Of a DNA stretch of 64,000 bases, positions 17,952 through 26,895 are shown in pieces. Where the stretch lies: NCBI GenBank assembly GCA_020635915.1, contig JACJYU010000004.1:1-64000 (forward strand), given 5' to 3'. Source of the DNA: Flammeovirgaceae bacterium. Its GTDB lineage: Bacteria > Bacteroidota > Bacteroidia > Cytophagales > Cyclobacteriaceae. The notes beneath the pieces were generated by a model. It was not told the origin of the DNA and did no database searches. It worked only from the letters and a program-made list of their open reading frames with translations. A program made the position numbers and the translations under genes. How positions within the stretch are numbered: position 1 is the stretch's first letter; every line of letters begins with the position of its first letter.

Positions 17952-19238
17952 CTATCGCTTGGTAATGGGAATGTAGGCACGCTCTTTCTGGCCCGTGTAG
18001 ATTTGCCTTGGCCTGCCAATGGGCTCTTTGTTTTCCCTCATTTCTTTCCATTGGGCGATCCAGCCGGGCAGCCTTCCGATGGCAAACATCACGGTAAACA
18101 TCTCCACAGGAATGCCCAACGCCCGGTAAATGATGCCTGAGTAAAAGTCCACATTGGGATAGAGCTTGCGTTCAATAAAATACTGGTCGCGCAAGGCAAT
18201 GTCCTCCAGGTTGCGGGCCACGTCCAGGATAGGGTCTTTGATGCCCAGTTTCCCCAGCACGTCATCGGCTGCTTTCTTAATGATTTTCGCCCGTGGGTCA
18301 AAGTTTTTGTATACCCTGTGCCCAAAGCCCATTAAACGGAAAGGATCGTTTTTGTCTTTGGCCTTGGCTATCCATTTGTCTATGTTGCCACCATCCTTCA
18401 CAATGCTTTCCAGCATCAGGATTACCTCCTGGTTGGCGCCTCCGTGGAGGGGGCCCCACAACGCGTTGATGCCTGCCGAAATGGAAGAGTATATGCTGGC
18501 CTGTGAAGACCCGACCATCCTTACTGTGGAGGTAGAGCAGTTTTGTTCATGGTCTGCATGTAAGATCAGGAGTTTGTCCAGGGCCGAACTGATGACCGGG
18601 TCGGGCTGGTAGGGCTCGGCAGGGAGGGCAAACATCATTTTCATGAACCTGGAGCAATACTCCAGGGCATTGTCGGGGTAGTTGACAGGGTGGCCCAATG
18701 TATTTTTGTAGGCCCATGCCGCGAAGGTCGGCATTTTTGCCAGGCAGCGCACGATGCTGAGGTAGATGCTCTCCGAAGCGCGGTTGGGGTCCAGGGACTC
18801 CGGGTAGAAGGCGGTTTGTGAACAAAAGAGTGACGCCAATACCCCCATGGGGTGGGCGGTGGAAGGAAACCCGTCCAGGATCTTCTTTACGTCTTCGTGC
18901 ACGAGGGTATGGGTTTTGATATCGTCACGAAAGCGCTGCAGTTGGTCCTTGCCCGGCAGTTCACCAAAAATAAGCAGGTAGGCCACCTCTATGAAGGTGG
19001 ATTTTTCGGCCAACTCTTCTATGGTATAGCCGCGGTACCGTAAAATCCCGTTGTCACCATCGAGATAGGTGATGGCACTTTTGGTCGCCCCAGTGTTTTT
19101 ATAGCCGGGGTCGAGGGTCACCACCCCGGATTGGTCGCGAAGCTTTGCAATGTCAATGGCCACTTCGTCTTCGGTGCCTGTGAACATGGGCAGGCTATAG
19201 GTTTTCCCTTCAATATTCAGTTCTGCTGTTTTGGACAT
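17952..19238 (-). CDS. gltA: Citrate synthase
   Basis: 428 residues, hexameric (type II) class by length and N-terminal beta domain. Condenses acetyl-CoA and oxaloacetate. Motifs: LHADHEQNCSTSTVRMVGSS, LHGGANQEV and the signature GFGHRVYKNFDPRA with the active-site histidine and the Asp nearby. The 105-bp gap between its stop and the ACBP start holds only a weak hairpin. Confidence 0.97.
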   Translation of the reverse strand: MSKTAELNIEGKTYSLPMFTGTEDEVAIDIAKLRDQSGVVTLDPGYKNTGATKSAITYLDGDNGILRYRGYTIEELAEKSTFIEVAYLLIFGELPGKDQLQRFRDDIKTHTLVHEDVKKILDGFPSTAHPMGVLASLFCSQTAFYPESLDPNRASESIYLSIVRCLAKMPTFAAWAYKNTLGHPVNYPDNALEYCSRFMKMMFALPAEPYQPDPVISSALDKLLILHADHEQNCSTSTVRMVGSSQASIYSSISAGINALWGPLHGGANQEVILMLESIVKDGGNIDKWIAKAKDKNDPFRLMGFGHRVYKNFDPRAKIIKKAADDVLGKLGIKDPILDVARNLEDIALRDQYFIERKLYPNVDFYSGIIYRALGIPVEMFTVMFAIGRLPGWIAQWKEMRENKEPIGRPRQIYTGQKERAYIPITKR

Positions 19239-19334
19239 ACGGTTCTCAACTTTTTACTTACTTAAATCAACTTTGCCCCCTAAAATAACGCTATCGGTAC
19301 TGAGATAAAAATACTCCAGGGTATTTATTGTGGG

Positions 19335-20150
19335 CTAGTTGCCGCCCAGGATCATGGGCAGGCCGTCCTTGCCCGAGCCCACGACAATTACTTTTGTGTT
19401 GGGTGATTTGGCCAACTCCAAAGTGGCCTCTATCCCCCTCATTTTCAATAAGTTACTGGTCAAGCTATTGTTGATGATGAGATTGGCGCGCGATTCCCCT
19501 TCCGCGGCAATCCTTTTGCGTTCCGCTTCGCTCCGTTCTTTGTCCAACCTGAATTGGTAGGCAAGGGCTTCCTGTTCTTGCTTGAGTTTGTTTTCAATGG
19601 CGGATTTAATCTGGTCGGGCAGTTCAATGGACCGTATCAACACGGCCGTGGCGTGTACATAATTTTTGCTAAGGGTTTCCTCGGTTTCTGTTTTGATTGC
19701 CAGCTCCACCTCCGCACGCTTGGTGGAATAGATTTCCTCTGCGGTAAACCTGCCCATGACCTGGCGCACCGTGGACCTGACCTCCGGGATCACCAGGATG
19801 TTGACATAATCGCGGGTAAAATTTTCATGCACATAACCTATCTTTTCCGGAAGGGGGTAGAAACGAACACTCATGTCGATATGGATGGACAGGCCATTTT
19901 TGTCCAGCACGTCCATTTTCTCCTCTGAATTGGTTTCGTTTACCTTGTACACGTACACATCGTTCCAGGGGGCCTTGAAATGCAAGCCTGGGGTGATCAC
20001 ATGTTCTTTGTCAAGCCCTTGCCCGAAGGGGTAGAATACAACGGCCCGCTCGGTGGCCTCAATGGTGTAAAAGAGGCTGGAGGATAGGGCCATAAAAACG
20101 ATGAACCCTACTATGGCGAGGATGATGATGGGTAGTTTGCGGTTGTTCAT
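19335..20150 (-). CDS. Prohibitin-family SPFH membrane protein
   Basis: 271 residues from ATG 20150 (MNNRKLPIIILAIVG); the frame is open 32 codons further up, but that stretch is not conserved in character. One N-terminal membrane segment (~6-27), then an SPFH/Band 7 domain (ERAVVFYPFGQGLD... VRFYPLPEKIGYV...) and a charged coiled coil rich in Glu/Arg/Ala. Homologues form large ring assemblies at the inner membrane and regulate membrane proteases. No protease or NfeD partner is adjacent. Confidence 0.88.
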   Translation of the reverse strand: MNNRKLPIIILAIVGFIVFMALSSSLFYTIEATERAVVFYPFGQGLDKEHVITPGLHFKAPWNDVYVYKVNETNSEEKMDVLDKNGLSIHIDMSVRFYPLPEKIGYVHENFTRDYVNILVIPEVRSTVRQVMGRFTAEEIYSTKRAEVELAIKTETEETLSKNYVHATAVLIRSIELPDQIKSAIENKLKQEQEALAYQFRLDKERSEAERKRIAAEGESRANLIINNSLTSNLLKMRGIEATLELAKSPNTKVIVVGSGKDGLPMILGGN

Positions 20151-20347
20151 ATTACGGTGTTTTGTGGTTTCGATTTTTTTGTCTTTGGCCTCCTGGCCGG
20201 TCTCTGGGATTAAATGGTATCGGGAAGTTCCCTTTGGAAAGTACAAGGCCCAGGGCTATCCGTCCATGGTTCAAGGGCCATCAAAAGGATGCCCAAATTA
20301 GCAATTTTGAATTGATTCCTGGTGCCTGGGAAGGAATAACCCCAAAA

Positions 20348-20376
20348 AAAAGCGGAAAGGAGGCCTTTCCGCTTTT
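20348..20376. terminator. Strong terminator of the histone-like gene
   Basis: A perfect stem (at least 9 G/C-rich pairs, 20352-20360 with 20364-20372, extended by A-T pairs) and a 3-nt loop, flanked by an A8 run on the left that becomes a T8 tract on the minus strand. It lies 22 bp past the stop of the minus-strand histone-like gene. Confidence 0.88.
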
Positions 20377-20397
20377 GGTCTGAAGGGGATTAAAGTC

Positions 20398-20706
20398 CTA
20401 CATCATTCCCATCCCGCTCCCAGAGCCCATGTCAGGGCTTGGTGTGGCAGGGCTTGCAGGTGCAGGAGCGGCTGCTTTAGGGGCAGGCTTCTTTTTCCTG
20501 GGGGCACTTTTCTTCTTGGTGGAAGATTTTTTCGCTGCTTTCTTGGTTGCTTTTTTGGCAGCTTTCTTAGCAGGCTTTTTTGCCTTGGCTTTTTTTGCAG
20601 CCTTCTTTGTAGCTTTTTTCGCTACCTTCTTCTTTGAAGATTTTTTAACCGCTTTCTTGGCTTTTGCCTTGGATTTTTTTGCGGCCTTTTTCGCTTTTTT
20701 TGCCAT
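20398..20706 (-). CDS. Lys/Ala-rich histone H1-like protein
   Basis: 102 residues from ATG 20706 (MAKKAKKAAKK); the frame is open further upstream, but there the composition changes completely. About the first 70 residues are near-repeats of AKKA/KKATKKAAKK; then a Pro/Ala-rich stretch and a Gly/Met tail (DMGSGSGMGMM). The composition matches H1/Hc2-like bacterial proteins that bind DNA through disordered basic repeats. No globular domain is present. Together with the 59-residue Hc1-like protein it suggests a nucleoid-compaction function; binding is inferred from composition. Confidence 0.82.
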   Translation of the reverse strand: MAKKAKKAAKKSKAKAKKAVKKSSKKKVAKKATKKAAKKAKAKKPAKKAAKKATKKAAKKSSTKKKSAPRKKKPAPKAAAPAPASPATPSPDMGSGSGMGMM

Positions 20707-20924
20707 TTGTTTTTCTGTTGTGTTTTGTTTTTTAAACAAGGAAAACCATTCCAAGTTTGGTGCGAATTTAACTAAGAGTTTTAAACCTGGAATTATTTGG
20801 CCATTTAATTTTTTTGGATAGCCAAGTGCTGGCGCTGGACCGCGGGGCCTTGGGGCCTCCCGGCATGCCCGTTCCACCGTGCGGTTTTTTTCCGTTTGTA
20901 AAAGGGGAGGGATAAATTCAACAG

Positions 20925-21014
20925 ATGAGATCGCCATGTCCAACGACATTGCACCCCAACGGCATGATAGCAGCTGGCGGTTCCATATGACCAATTAAAA
21001 TCAATTGTTAACAA
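20925..21014 (+). promoter_or_regulatory. Leader element A upstream of ggt
   Basis: The core at 20955-21011 aligns without gaps to 62055-62111, upstream of an unrelated oxidoreductase gene (45 of 57 bases identical by hand count). Shared blocks include CCCAACG, CATGATA, TTCCATATGACCA, AAATC and TTAA. It contains a 21-codon reading frame (20925-20990) ending in ATGATA...TCCATATGA. It may be a transcription-factor site, a structured leader or a dispersed repeat. The rest of the 308-bp gap from 20707 shows no gene. Confidence 0.55.
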
Positions 21015-22682
21015 ATGAAATGCTATCTTCGGGACATGAACAAACATTTCGCAAGACTGGCCTTTATATTGTTGGTGCTCCTGGCAAGCGCCTGCCAAAC
21101 ACCCAACGAAACCCTTTCCGAAAACCGTCAAAGTGCCTCTTCGCCCAATGGGATGGTGGTCACGGCCCATCCACTGGCCACGGCAGCCGGTGTGGCCATG
21201 CTTGAAAAAGGTGGCAACGCCATCGATGCGGCAGTGGCGGCAGCCTTTGCCTTGTCCGTGGTGGAACCCACCATGAGCGGCCTGGGGGGCAGGTTGCAGG
21301 CCATTGTAAGGACTGCGGATGGCGTAGTGACGGGCTATGATGCCACCACCCAGGCACCCCTCACCTATGACCAGGCAACAGCGGTAAGGGCTTCCTCCGG
21401 CTACCCTACCATTGGCGTGCCCGGGGTGGTGAAGGGGCTCACTACACTGCTTGCGGAAAAAGGCACCCTTACTTTGGCAGAGGTGATGGCGCCTGCCATC
21501 AAACTGGCGGACGAAGGTTACAAGGTGTTGCCCGGGGAAGCCCACCGCAGGGCATCTGCCATCAAAACGATAAGGAAGTTCAAGGGCACCTCCCAATATT
21601 TCCTGCATGGCGACACCACACACTTGGCCGGGGAGGAATTTGTCCAGAAGGACCTAGCCAACACGTTGCGGGCCATTCGTGAGGGTGGGGCCGATGTGTT
21701 TTACAAAGGTAGTCTGGCCAAAAAGATAGTGGAAGACATGAAGGCCAACGGGGGGTACCTGGACAGCCTCTCACTTGCCTCTTATACCGTCAACAAGTCC
21801 CTGGTCGTGAAGGGGGACTACCGTGGCTACACATTGAATGGGCTATGGATGCCTTCCTATGGGGCCATCGCCATTGAAATGCTCCAGATCATGGAGAATT
21901 TCCCTCTTGACAAGGTCACCGATGCCGAGTGGGGAAGGATCGTGTACAGGGCCAACGAATTGGCGTATGACGACCGGGACGCTCAGGAGGGCGAGGAAAA
22001 CGCAAAACAGTTGACCGACAAAGCCTACGCAAAAAGGCTGGCCGATATGATACGGGAAGAAACATTGCCCAAGGCCGCCCACCTAGGGACTGGCGAAGCC
22101 ATTCCGGAATCATGGATGGCACTGCAAGGCCATACCACCCATCTTTCGGTAGCGGACAAAGAAGGCAACGTAATAGCGTTGACGCAGTCCCTGGGCCCCA
22201 ACATGGGGTCGAAGGTGGCCACCCCCGGCCTCGGGTTTTTGTACGCCTCCACCATGGGGGGCTACCTGGGTGACATCCAGCCGGGGCAGCGGGCCTCCTC
22301 CCATATCTCGCCATTTATCGTAACCAAGGACGGCCAGCCTTACCTGGTCCTGGGCGCAGCGGGCGGCAGTATGATCGTGACCGCTGTAGTGGAAACCATC
22401 AGCCGGTTTATCGACCGAAAGTTGGATTTGGCAGGTGCCATTGCCGCAGGGCGCGTTCAGGCCTCCGACTCCTCCATGCTGGTGGAAACCCACCTGGGTT
22501 CATCCTGGACAAAAGAGGATATTGAACAGTTCAAAGGTTGGGGGCTGCCCGTGAAGGCAGTGGACAGGCCGGCAAGTTTTGGCCGGGTGCATGCCATCTA
22601 TTATGATGCCAGCGACAAAACATGGTACGGAGTGGCCGACCCCGACTGGGAGGGCACCGCGGCCGCACCAACTTTCAACTAA
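21015..22682 (+). CDS. ggt: Gamma-glutamyltransferase (glutathione hydrolase family)
   Basis: 555 residues from ATG 21015; ATG 21036 (MNKHFARLAFILLVLLASAC) is the alternative and gives a tidier lipoprotein signal, with Cys after LASA. The proenzyme self-cleaves before the first Thr of TTHLSVADKEGN, which becomes the N-terminal nucleophile. NAIDAAVAAAFALSVVEP and SSHISPFIVTKDG are also conserved. It hydrolyses or transfers gamma-glutamyl groups in the periplasm. The position of the leader element just before 21015 favours the longer start. Confidence 0.92.
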   Translation: MKCYLRDMNKHFARLAFILLVLLASACQTPNETLSENRQSASSPNGMVVTAHPLATAAGVAMLEKGGNAIDAAVAAAFALSVVEPTMSGLGGRLQAIVRTADGVVTGYDATTQAPLTYDQATAVRASSGYPTIGVPGVVKGLTTLLAEKGTLTLAEVMAPAIKLADEGYKVLPGEAHRRASAIKTIRKFKGTSQYFLHGDTTHLAGEEFVQKDLANTLRAIREGGADVFYKGSLAKKIVEDMKANGGYLDSLSLASYTVNKSLVVKGDYRGYTLNGLWMPSYGAIAIEMLQIMENFPLDKVTDAEWGRIVYRANELAYDDRDAQEGEENAKQLTDKAYAKRLADMIREETLPKAAHLGTGEAIPESWMALQGHTTHLSVADKEGNVIALTQSLGPNMGSKVATPGLGFLYASTMGGYLGDIQPGQRASSHISPFIVTKDGQPYLVLGAAGGSMIVTAVVETISRFIDRKLDLAGAIAAGRVQASDSSMLVETHLGSSWTKEDIEQFKGWGLPVKAVDRPASFGRVHAIYYDASDKTWYGVADPDWEGTAAAPTFN

Positions 22683-22697
22683 CCTTTCCACAGTGGG

Positions 22698-23153
22698 ATG
22701 GAGTTCAAACCCAGGTTTGCGGATTATAAAAAGAAAGTAGAGGAAAGCTTCAGCCGGCAGAAGTTTATGGAGCTAATCCAAGCAAAGCTGGTAAGGGTCA
22801 AGCCCGGGTATTGCGAAATAGAAGTCCCCTATGATTTAAGCCTGACGCAACAGCATGGATTTTTTCATGCCGGTGTCATTTCAACGGTAGCGGATAATGC
22901 ATCTGGATATGCGGGTTTCTCCCTGATGGAAGAAACCTCATCCGTCCTCACGGTGGAGTTTAAATTGAACCTGCTGTCTCCCGGTGCGGGCGATAAATTG
23001 ATAGGTAAAGCGAGCGTGCTAAAAAACGGACGTACCCTTACCATATGCAGGTCTGAAGTATTCGTTTATAAAAATAATATTGAGATGCTGTGTGCGGCTT
23101 CACAGTCAACCCTCATTGAGCTGAAGGGCAAGCTTGACGCACCGGGCAGCTGA
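22698..23153 (+). CDS. PaaI-family hotdog thioesterase
   Basis: 151 residues, single hotdog domain. HGFFHAGVISTVADNASGYAGFS is the PaaI-type helix with the usual HG and Asp positions; VEFKLNLLSPGAGDKLIG and GRTLTICRSEVFV form the sheet. It probably cleaves acyl-CoA thioesters. It starts 15 bp after ggt and could be co-transcribed with it; the substrate is unknown. Its stop is 3 bp from the convergent class V enzyme. Confidence 0.88.
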   Translation: MEFKPRFADYKKKVEESFSRQKFMELIQAKLVRVKPGYCEIEVPYDLSLTQQHGFFHAGVISTVADNASGYAGFSLMEETSSVLTVEFKLNLLSPGAGDKLIGKASVLKNGRTLTICRSEVFVYKNNIEMLCAASQSTLIELKGKLDAPGS

Positions 23154-23156
23154 TCC

Positions 23157-24371
23157 CTATGAGGCTATCTTCTTAATTTCTTCCAGCACAAGGTCCATTT
23201 CCTCTTTAGTGTTGTAGAGGGATATCCCCAACCGGGTAACGCCACCCTTTTCCAGCAAGCCCAGCGACTCAATGGCCCTTATGGCATAAAAGTGGCCGTC
23301 CCAGGCGCAGATATTCTTTTGTGCCAGGTGGCGGCAAACCTCCAATGGCACCTTTCCCTGCAAAGTAAAGGACACGGTGGGCGTCCTTTGCCTGCTGGAG
23401 AAATCCTGGCCTACCAGGTTGGCACCGGAAACCTGCTTCAGGTTTTCGTACAGGTAACTGGCCAGCGCATGTTCGTGCAGGCCTATGCCCTCAAAAGCAG
23501 AAACGATTTTTGCCCTCAGGGAATCCCCTTTCCCCAACCCCGAAATAAAATCGACTGCTGCCCTTACCCCGGCAATGGCGGCATGGTTGAGCGTGCCCGT
23601 TTCAATGGACTCGGGGGCTACCTGGCCTGCCGTGCGCAGGCGGTCGGTGGGCAACCGGTCTAGTATCCCGGGCTTGCTGTACAACAACCCTACATGGGGG
23701 CCATAGAATTTGTAGGCCGAGCACAATAGGAAATCACAGCCAATCGCTTGCACGTCAATGGGAAAATGGGGGGCATAATGTACGGCATCCAGCAGGAGCC
23801 AGGCGTTGTATTGGTAGGCGAGGGCCCTTGCTTTCATAAAATCGTTCACCGTTCCCAATGCATTGGACGACATCCCCATGGCCACCAGCCGGGTGTTTTC
23901 GTTTATTTTGTTTTTGAAATCGTCATAGTCCAGGGTACCGTCATTTTTCAATACCACCTCTCGCACCTTTACACCAACCTCACGCAAGGTAAGCCATGGC
24001 CCCCTGTTGGCTTCATGGTCGAGTTGGGTGATAAGCACCTCGTCCCCGGGTTTGAATACCTTTGACAACGCGCGCGCCAGCGAGAAATTCAGCGTGGTCA
24101 TGTTTTGGCCTATGGAGATCGTTTCGGGCCCTTCCGCCCCCAGGAAGGCCGCCATGCCTTCGCGCATGGACCAAATCAACGAGTCGGTTTCCCTGGCACT
24201 TACAAAGGCACCGTGCGAATTGGCGTTGGAGGTTTTGTAATAGGATGAAATGGCGTCAATGACACCCGCAGGCACCTGGGTGCCACCGGGGCCATCCAGG
24301 TAAACCATGGGAAGGCCATTGTGTTTTCGCTGCAACGATGGAAATTGTTTTCTGATGGCAACTGGGTCCAT
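23157..24371 (-). CDS. Cysteine desulfurase-like class V PLP enzyme
   Basis: 404 residues from ATG 24371 (MDPVAIRKQFPSLQRKHNGLPMVYLDGPGGTQVP). Fold-type I PLP enzyme of the VC1184-like group: HEANRGPWLTL for cofactor contacts, LLLDAVHYAPHFPIDV with the PLP aspartate, and the Schiff-base lysine in LCSAYKFYGPHVG. Related to SufS/IscS, but the sulfur-transfer cysteine loop is not evident, so true desulfurase activity is uncertain. No Fe-S assembly gene is nearby. Confidence 0.85.
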   Translation of the reverse strand: MDPVAIRKQFPSLQRKHNGLPMVYLDGPGGTQVPAGVIDAISSYYKTSNANSHGAFVSARETDSLIWSMREGMAAFLGAEGPETISIGQNMTTLNFSLARALSKVFKPGDEVLITQLDHEANRGPWLTLREVGVKVREVVLKNDGTLDYDDFKNKINENTRLVAMGMSSNALGTVNDFMKARALAYQYNAWLLLDAVHYAPHFPIDVQAIGCDFLLCSAYKFYGPHVGLLYSKPGILDRLPTDRLRTAGQVAPESIETGTLNHAAIAGVRAAVDFISGLGKGDSLRAKIVSAFEGIGLHEHALASYLYENLKQVSGANLVGQDFSSRQRTPTVSFTLQGKVPLEVCRHLAQKNICAWDGHFYAIRAIESLGLLEKGGVTRLGISLYNTKEEMDLVLEEIKKIAS

Positions 24372-24627
24372 AGGGCTTTGAGGATTGATGTTTGGGCTGC
24401 AGTTTACTAAATATTGGCCAGACCTTGAGGAACGCACTGTCCCTTTTATACCAGTGGAAAAATGCTTATGGCATCCCTTTTTTGGGAATGGAAGGGAAAA
24501 TGGGCGTGTTCAGCGGCCCTTTTGCAATATTTTTTTAATGGTAGCGACTAACCCTATAATCATTGTGCTTAATTGCAGTTGTTTTTGACGTTAACGCTTT
24601 TTCCCGCCTATCCCATAACCCGACATT

Positions 24628-26370
24628 ATGCCTGAAAAGAAACATAAAATAAGCATGGCCCAGGTCTTTAAGACCATTGTTTGGCCCAGACGAAAATTGT
24701 TGCTGCTGGGGTTTGTCCTGATTATTGTCAGCAGGGCTTCGTCAGTGGTGTTGCCTTACTCGGTAAAACCCATCATTGACGATGTCATTGGGAAGGGGGA
24801 TTTTTCCAACCTGAAGTTGATCCTGGTGGGGGTGTCGGCCTCGATCCTGATCTCCGCCATTGTTTCTTACGCACTGACGATACTGCTCAGTGTGGAGGCC
24901 CAATACCTGATATCCGTGCTGCGTGCCAATGTTCAAAAACATTTGCTGCGCCTGCCGACCCGTTTTTTTGACAACCAACAAACCGGAAAGCTGGTGAGCC
25001 GCGTAATGACCGATGTGGAGGGGGTGCGGAACCTCGTGGGCACCGGTTTCCTGCAATTGATAGGCGGGGTGCTGATGGCAGTCATTTGCCTTTTTTTCCT
25101 TATCAGCATCAGTTGGAAGCTCACCTTGTTCACCCTTGTCCCCTTGTCGCTCTTTGGCGTGGTCTCCATGAAAGCCTTTGGCAAGATCAGGCCCATTTTT
25201 CGTGAGCGTGGCGCTATCACCGCTGAGGTTACCGGCAGGCTCACCCAAACGTTTGGCGGGATACGGGTGATCAAAGGGTTCAATGCGGCCCAACAGGAAG
25301 CCGTTGTTTTTGAAAAAGGGGTGGAGAGGATTTTCCAGAATGTGAAGAGCAGCCTTACCACCACCAGCATGGTCACCAGCCTGGGGAGCTTCCTTTTTGG
25401 CATGGCCCTAGTCGGTATCATCGGGATTGGAGGGTATATGCTTACGGAGAAAACACTGACGGCCGGGGAGCTGACGCAGTTTGCCTTCTTCCTGGGATTT
25501 TTGATCGCCCCTATTTTTCAAATGAGCAATATCGGCAGCCAGCTAACGGAAGCCTTTGCAGGACTGGACCGCACGGAAGAGCTGATGAACACGGAAGTGG
25601 AGGACGATGCCACCGTACGTACCGTTAAGATTGGGGAAATTAAAGGTGACATTGAATTTGATAAGGTATCGTTTGCCTATGAGGAGGGCAAGCGGGTATT
25701 GAAGGAGGTAAGTTTTGTGGCGCCATCGGGGTCCATGACAGCCCTGGTAGGCACCTCAGGGTCGGGGAAATCCACTATTGCCGGGCTAGCCGCATCATTT
25801 TTGGTCCCCCAGGAGGGCACCATTACCGTGGATGGCCACGACTTGTCCAAGGTATCGCTTGACAGCTACCGCGGCCAACTGGGCGTGGTGTTGCAGGACG
25901 ATTTCCTTTTTGACGGCACCATTCGGGAAAACATATTGTTCGCCAGGCCTGCGGCCACGGAAAGCGAACTGCAGGCGGCCATAGCGGGCGCCTACGTGTC
26001 GGAGTTTTCGGATAAATTTGAAAAAGGGTTGGATACCGTGATAGGGGAGAGGGGGATAAAACTTTCAGGCGGGCAACGTCAGCGGGTGACCATTGCACGG
26101 GCGATTTTGGCCAACCCCCGCGTGTTGATCCTGGACGAGGCCACCTCAAGTTTGGATACCGAAAGCGAAGCCTTAATACAGGACAGCCTGAAGCAATTGC
26201 TTAAAGGGAGGACCACGTTTGTGATCGCCCACCGGTTGAGCACCATCCGACAGGCCGACCAGATATTGGTGATCGAACAGGGGCAAATCGCGGAGCGTGG
26301 CAAGCACGATGAATTGATAGGGAAGAAGGGCCGCTACTACGAATTGTACACTTACCAGGCACGGATATAA
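24628..26370 (+). CDS. MsbA-like ABC exporter (fused permease and ATPase)
   Basis: 580 residues, half-transporter that works as a homodimer in the inner membrane. Six membrane helices lie in residues ~20-310; the ATPase domain has Walker A GTSGSGKST, a Q-loop, signature LSGGQRQRVTIARA, Walker B RVLILDEATSSLD and the H-loop IAHRLST. Family members flip lipid A, lipids or drugs; the substrate cannot be fixed here. The 190 bp upstream contain no gene. An AAC(6')-like acetyltransferase follows 41 bp later on the same strand. Confidence 0.93.
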   Translation: MPEKKHKISMAQVFKTIVWPRRKLLLLGFVLIIVSRASSVVLPYSVKPIIDDVIGKGDFSNLKLILVGVSASILISAIVSYALTILLSVEAQYLISVLRANVQKHLLRLPTRFFDNQQTGKLVSRVMTDVEGVRNLVGTGFLQLIGGVLMAVICLFFLISISWKLTLFTLVPLSLFGVVSMKAFGKIRPIFRERGAITAEVTGRLTQTFGGIRVIKGFNAAQQEAVVFEKGVERIFQNVKSSLTTTSMVTSLGSFLFGMALVGIIGIGGYMLTEKTLTAGELTQFAFFLGFLIAPIFQMSNIGSQLTEAFAGLDRTEELMNTEVEDDATVRTVKIGEIKGDIEFDKVSFAYEEGKRVLKEVSFVAPSGSMTALVGTSGSGKSTIAGLAASFLVPQEGTITVDGHDLSKVSLDSYRGQLGVVLQDDFLFDGTIRENILFARPAATESELQAAIAGAYVSEFSDKFEKGLDTVIGERGIKLSGGQRQRVTIARAILANPRVLILDEATSSLDTESEALIQDSLKQLLKGRTTFVIAHRLSTIRQADQILVIEQGQIAERGKHDELIGKKGRYYELYTYQARI

Positions 26371-26410
26371 AGCATGTGGTTTTACCAATAGTGAGCACAA
26401 AACAGGCCCT

Positions 26411-26857
26411 ATGCCAATTGTATACCATGGATTGCAACCTTCTGATCTTGGGCCTTTTTTGAAAATGGCCCAAAAGCTGTGGCCCCATTTTGATGAGGGG
26501 GAGTTGGGCCAGTTCCTGAACCATTCCTTGTCCAAAAAGCAAATGGTCTTTATTGCCCGGGGCCCGGCCGGTACGTATGTGGGGTTTTCAATTTTTTCAA
26601 TCCGTACGGATTATGTCGAGGGGGCATGTCAATCGCCCACCGGCTACCTGGAAGGGGTGTTTGTGGAACCGGCCTACAGGAAAATGGGGATAGCCAGGGA
26701 ATTTGTCCGGTTGGGGGAAGGGTGGTGCAGGGGAAACGGGTGTGCCCAGATGGGTTCAGACACGTGGCTTACGGCCAAAGAAGCCAGGGAATTCCATAAA
26801 AGTATTGGCTTTTGGGAAGAAGATGAACTGGTGCACTTTTTAAAAAACCTGGATTAA
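26411..26857 (+). CDS. GNAT acetyltransferase resembling AAC(6') aminoglycoside enzymes
   Basis: 148 residues, single GNAT domain. The acetyl-CoA loop is VFVEPAYRKMGIAREFVRLGE. The arrangement YVEGACQSPTGYLEGVFVEP, then CAQMGSDT, then FHKSIGFWEEDELVHFLKNLD, follows the AAC(6')-Ig/Ih type of aminoglycoside 6'-N-acetyltransferases closely, including the Ser-Asp before the C-terminal helix. This suggests, but does not prove, acetylation of an aminoglycoside or similar amine. It could be a chromosomal housekeeping acetyltransferase. Base composition matches the neighbours, so there is no sign of recent transfer. Confidence 0.78.
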   Translation: MPIVYHGLQPSDLGPFLKMAQKLWPHFDEGELGQFLNHSLSKKQMVFIARGPAGTYVGFSIFSIRTDYVEGACQSPTGYLEGVFVEPAYRKMGIAREFVRLGEGWCRGNGCAQMGSDTWLTAKEAREFHKSIGFWEEDELVHFLKNLD

Positions 26858-26895
26858 TGCCCGGGGAAAGATGTTTGTTCCCTGCCATGCTAATC

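Noticed and set aside
20707..20994. Upstream extension of the histone-like frame on the minus strand
   Set aside because: Composition changes sharply at Met 20706 and the extension crosses leader element A; the short start is far better.
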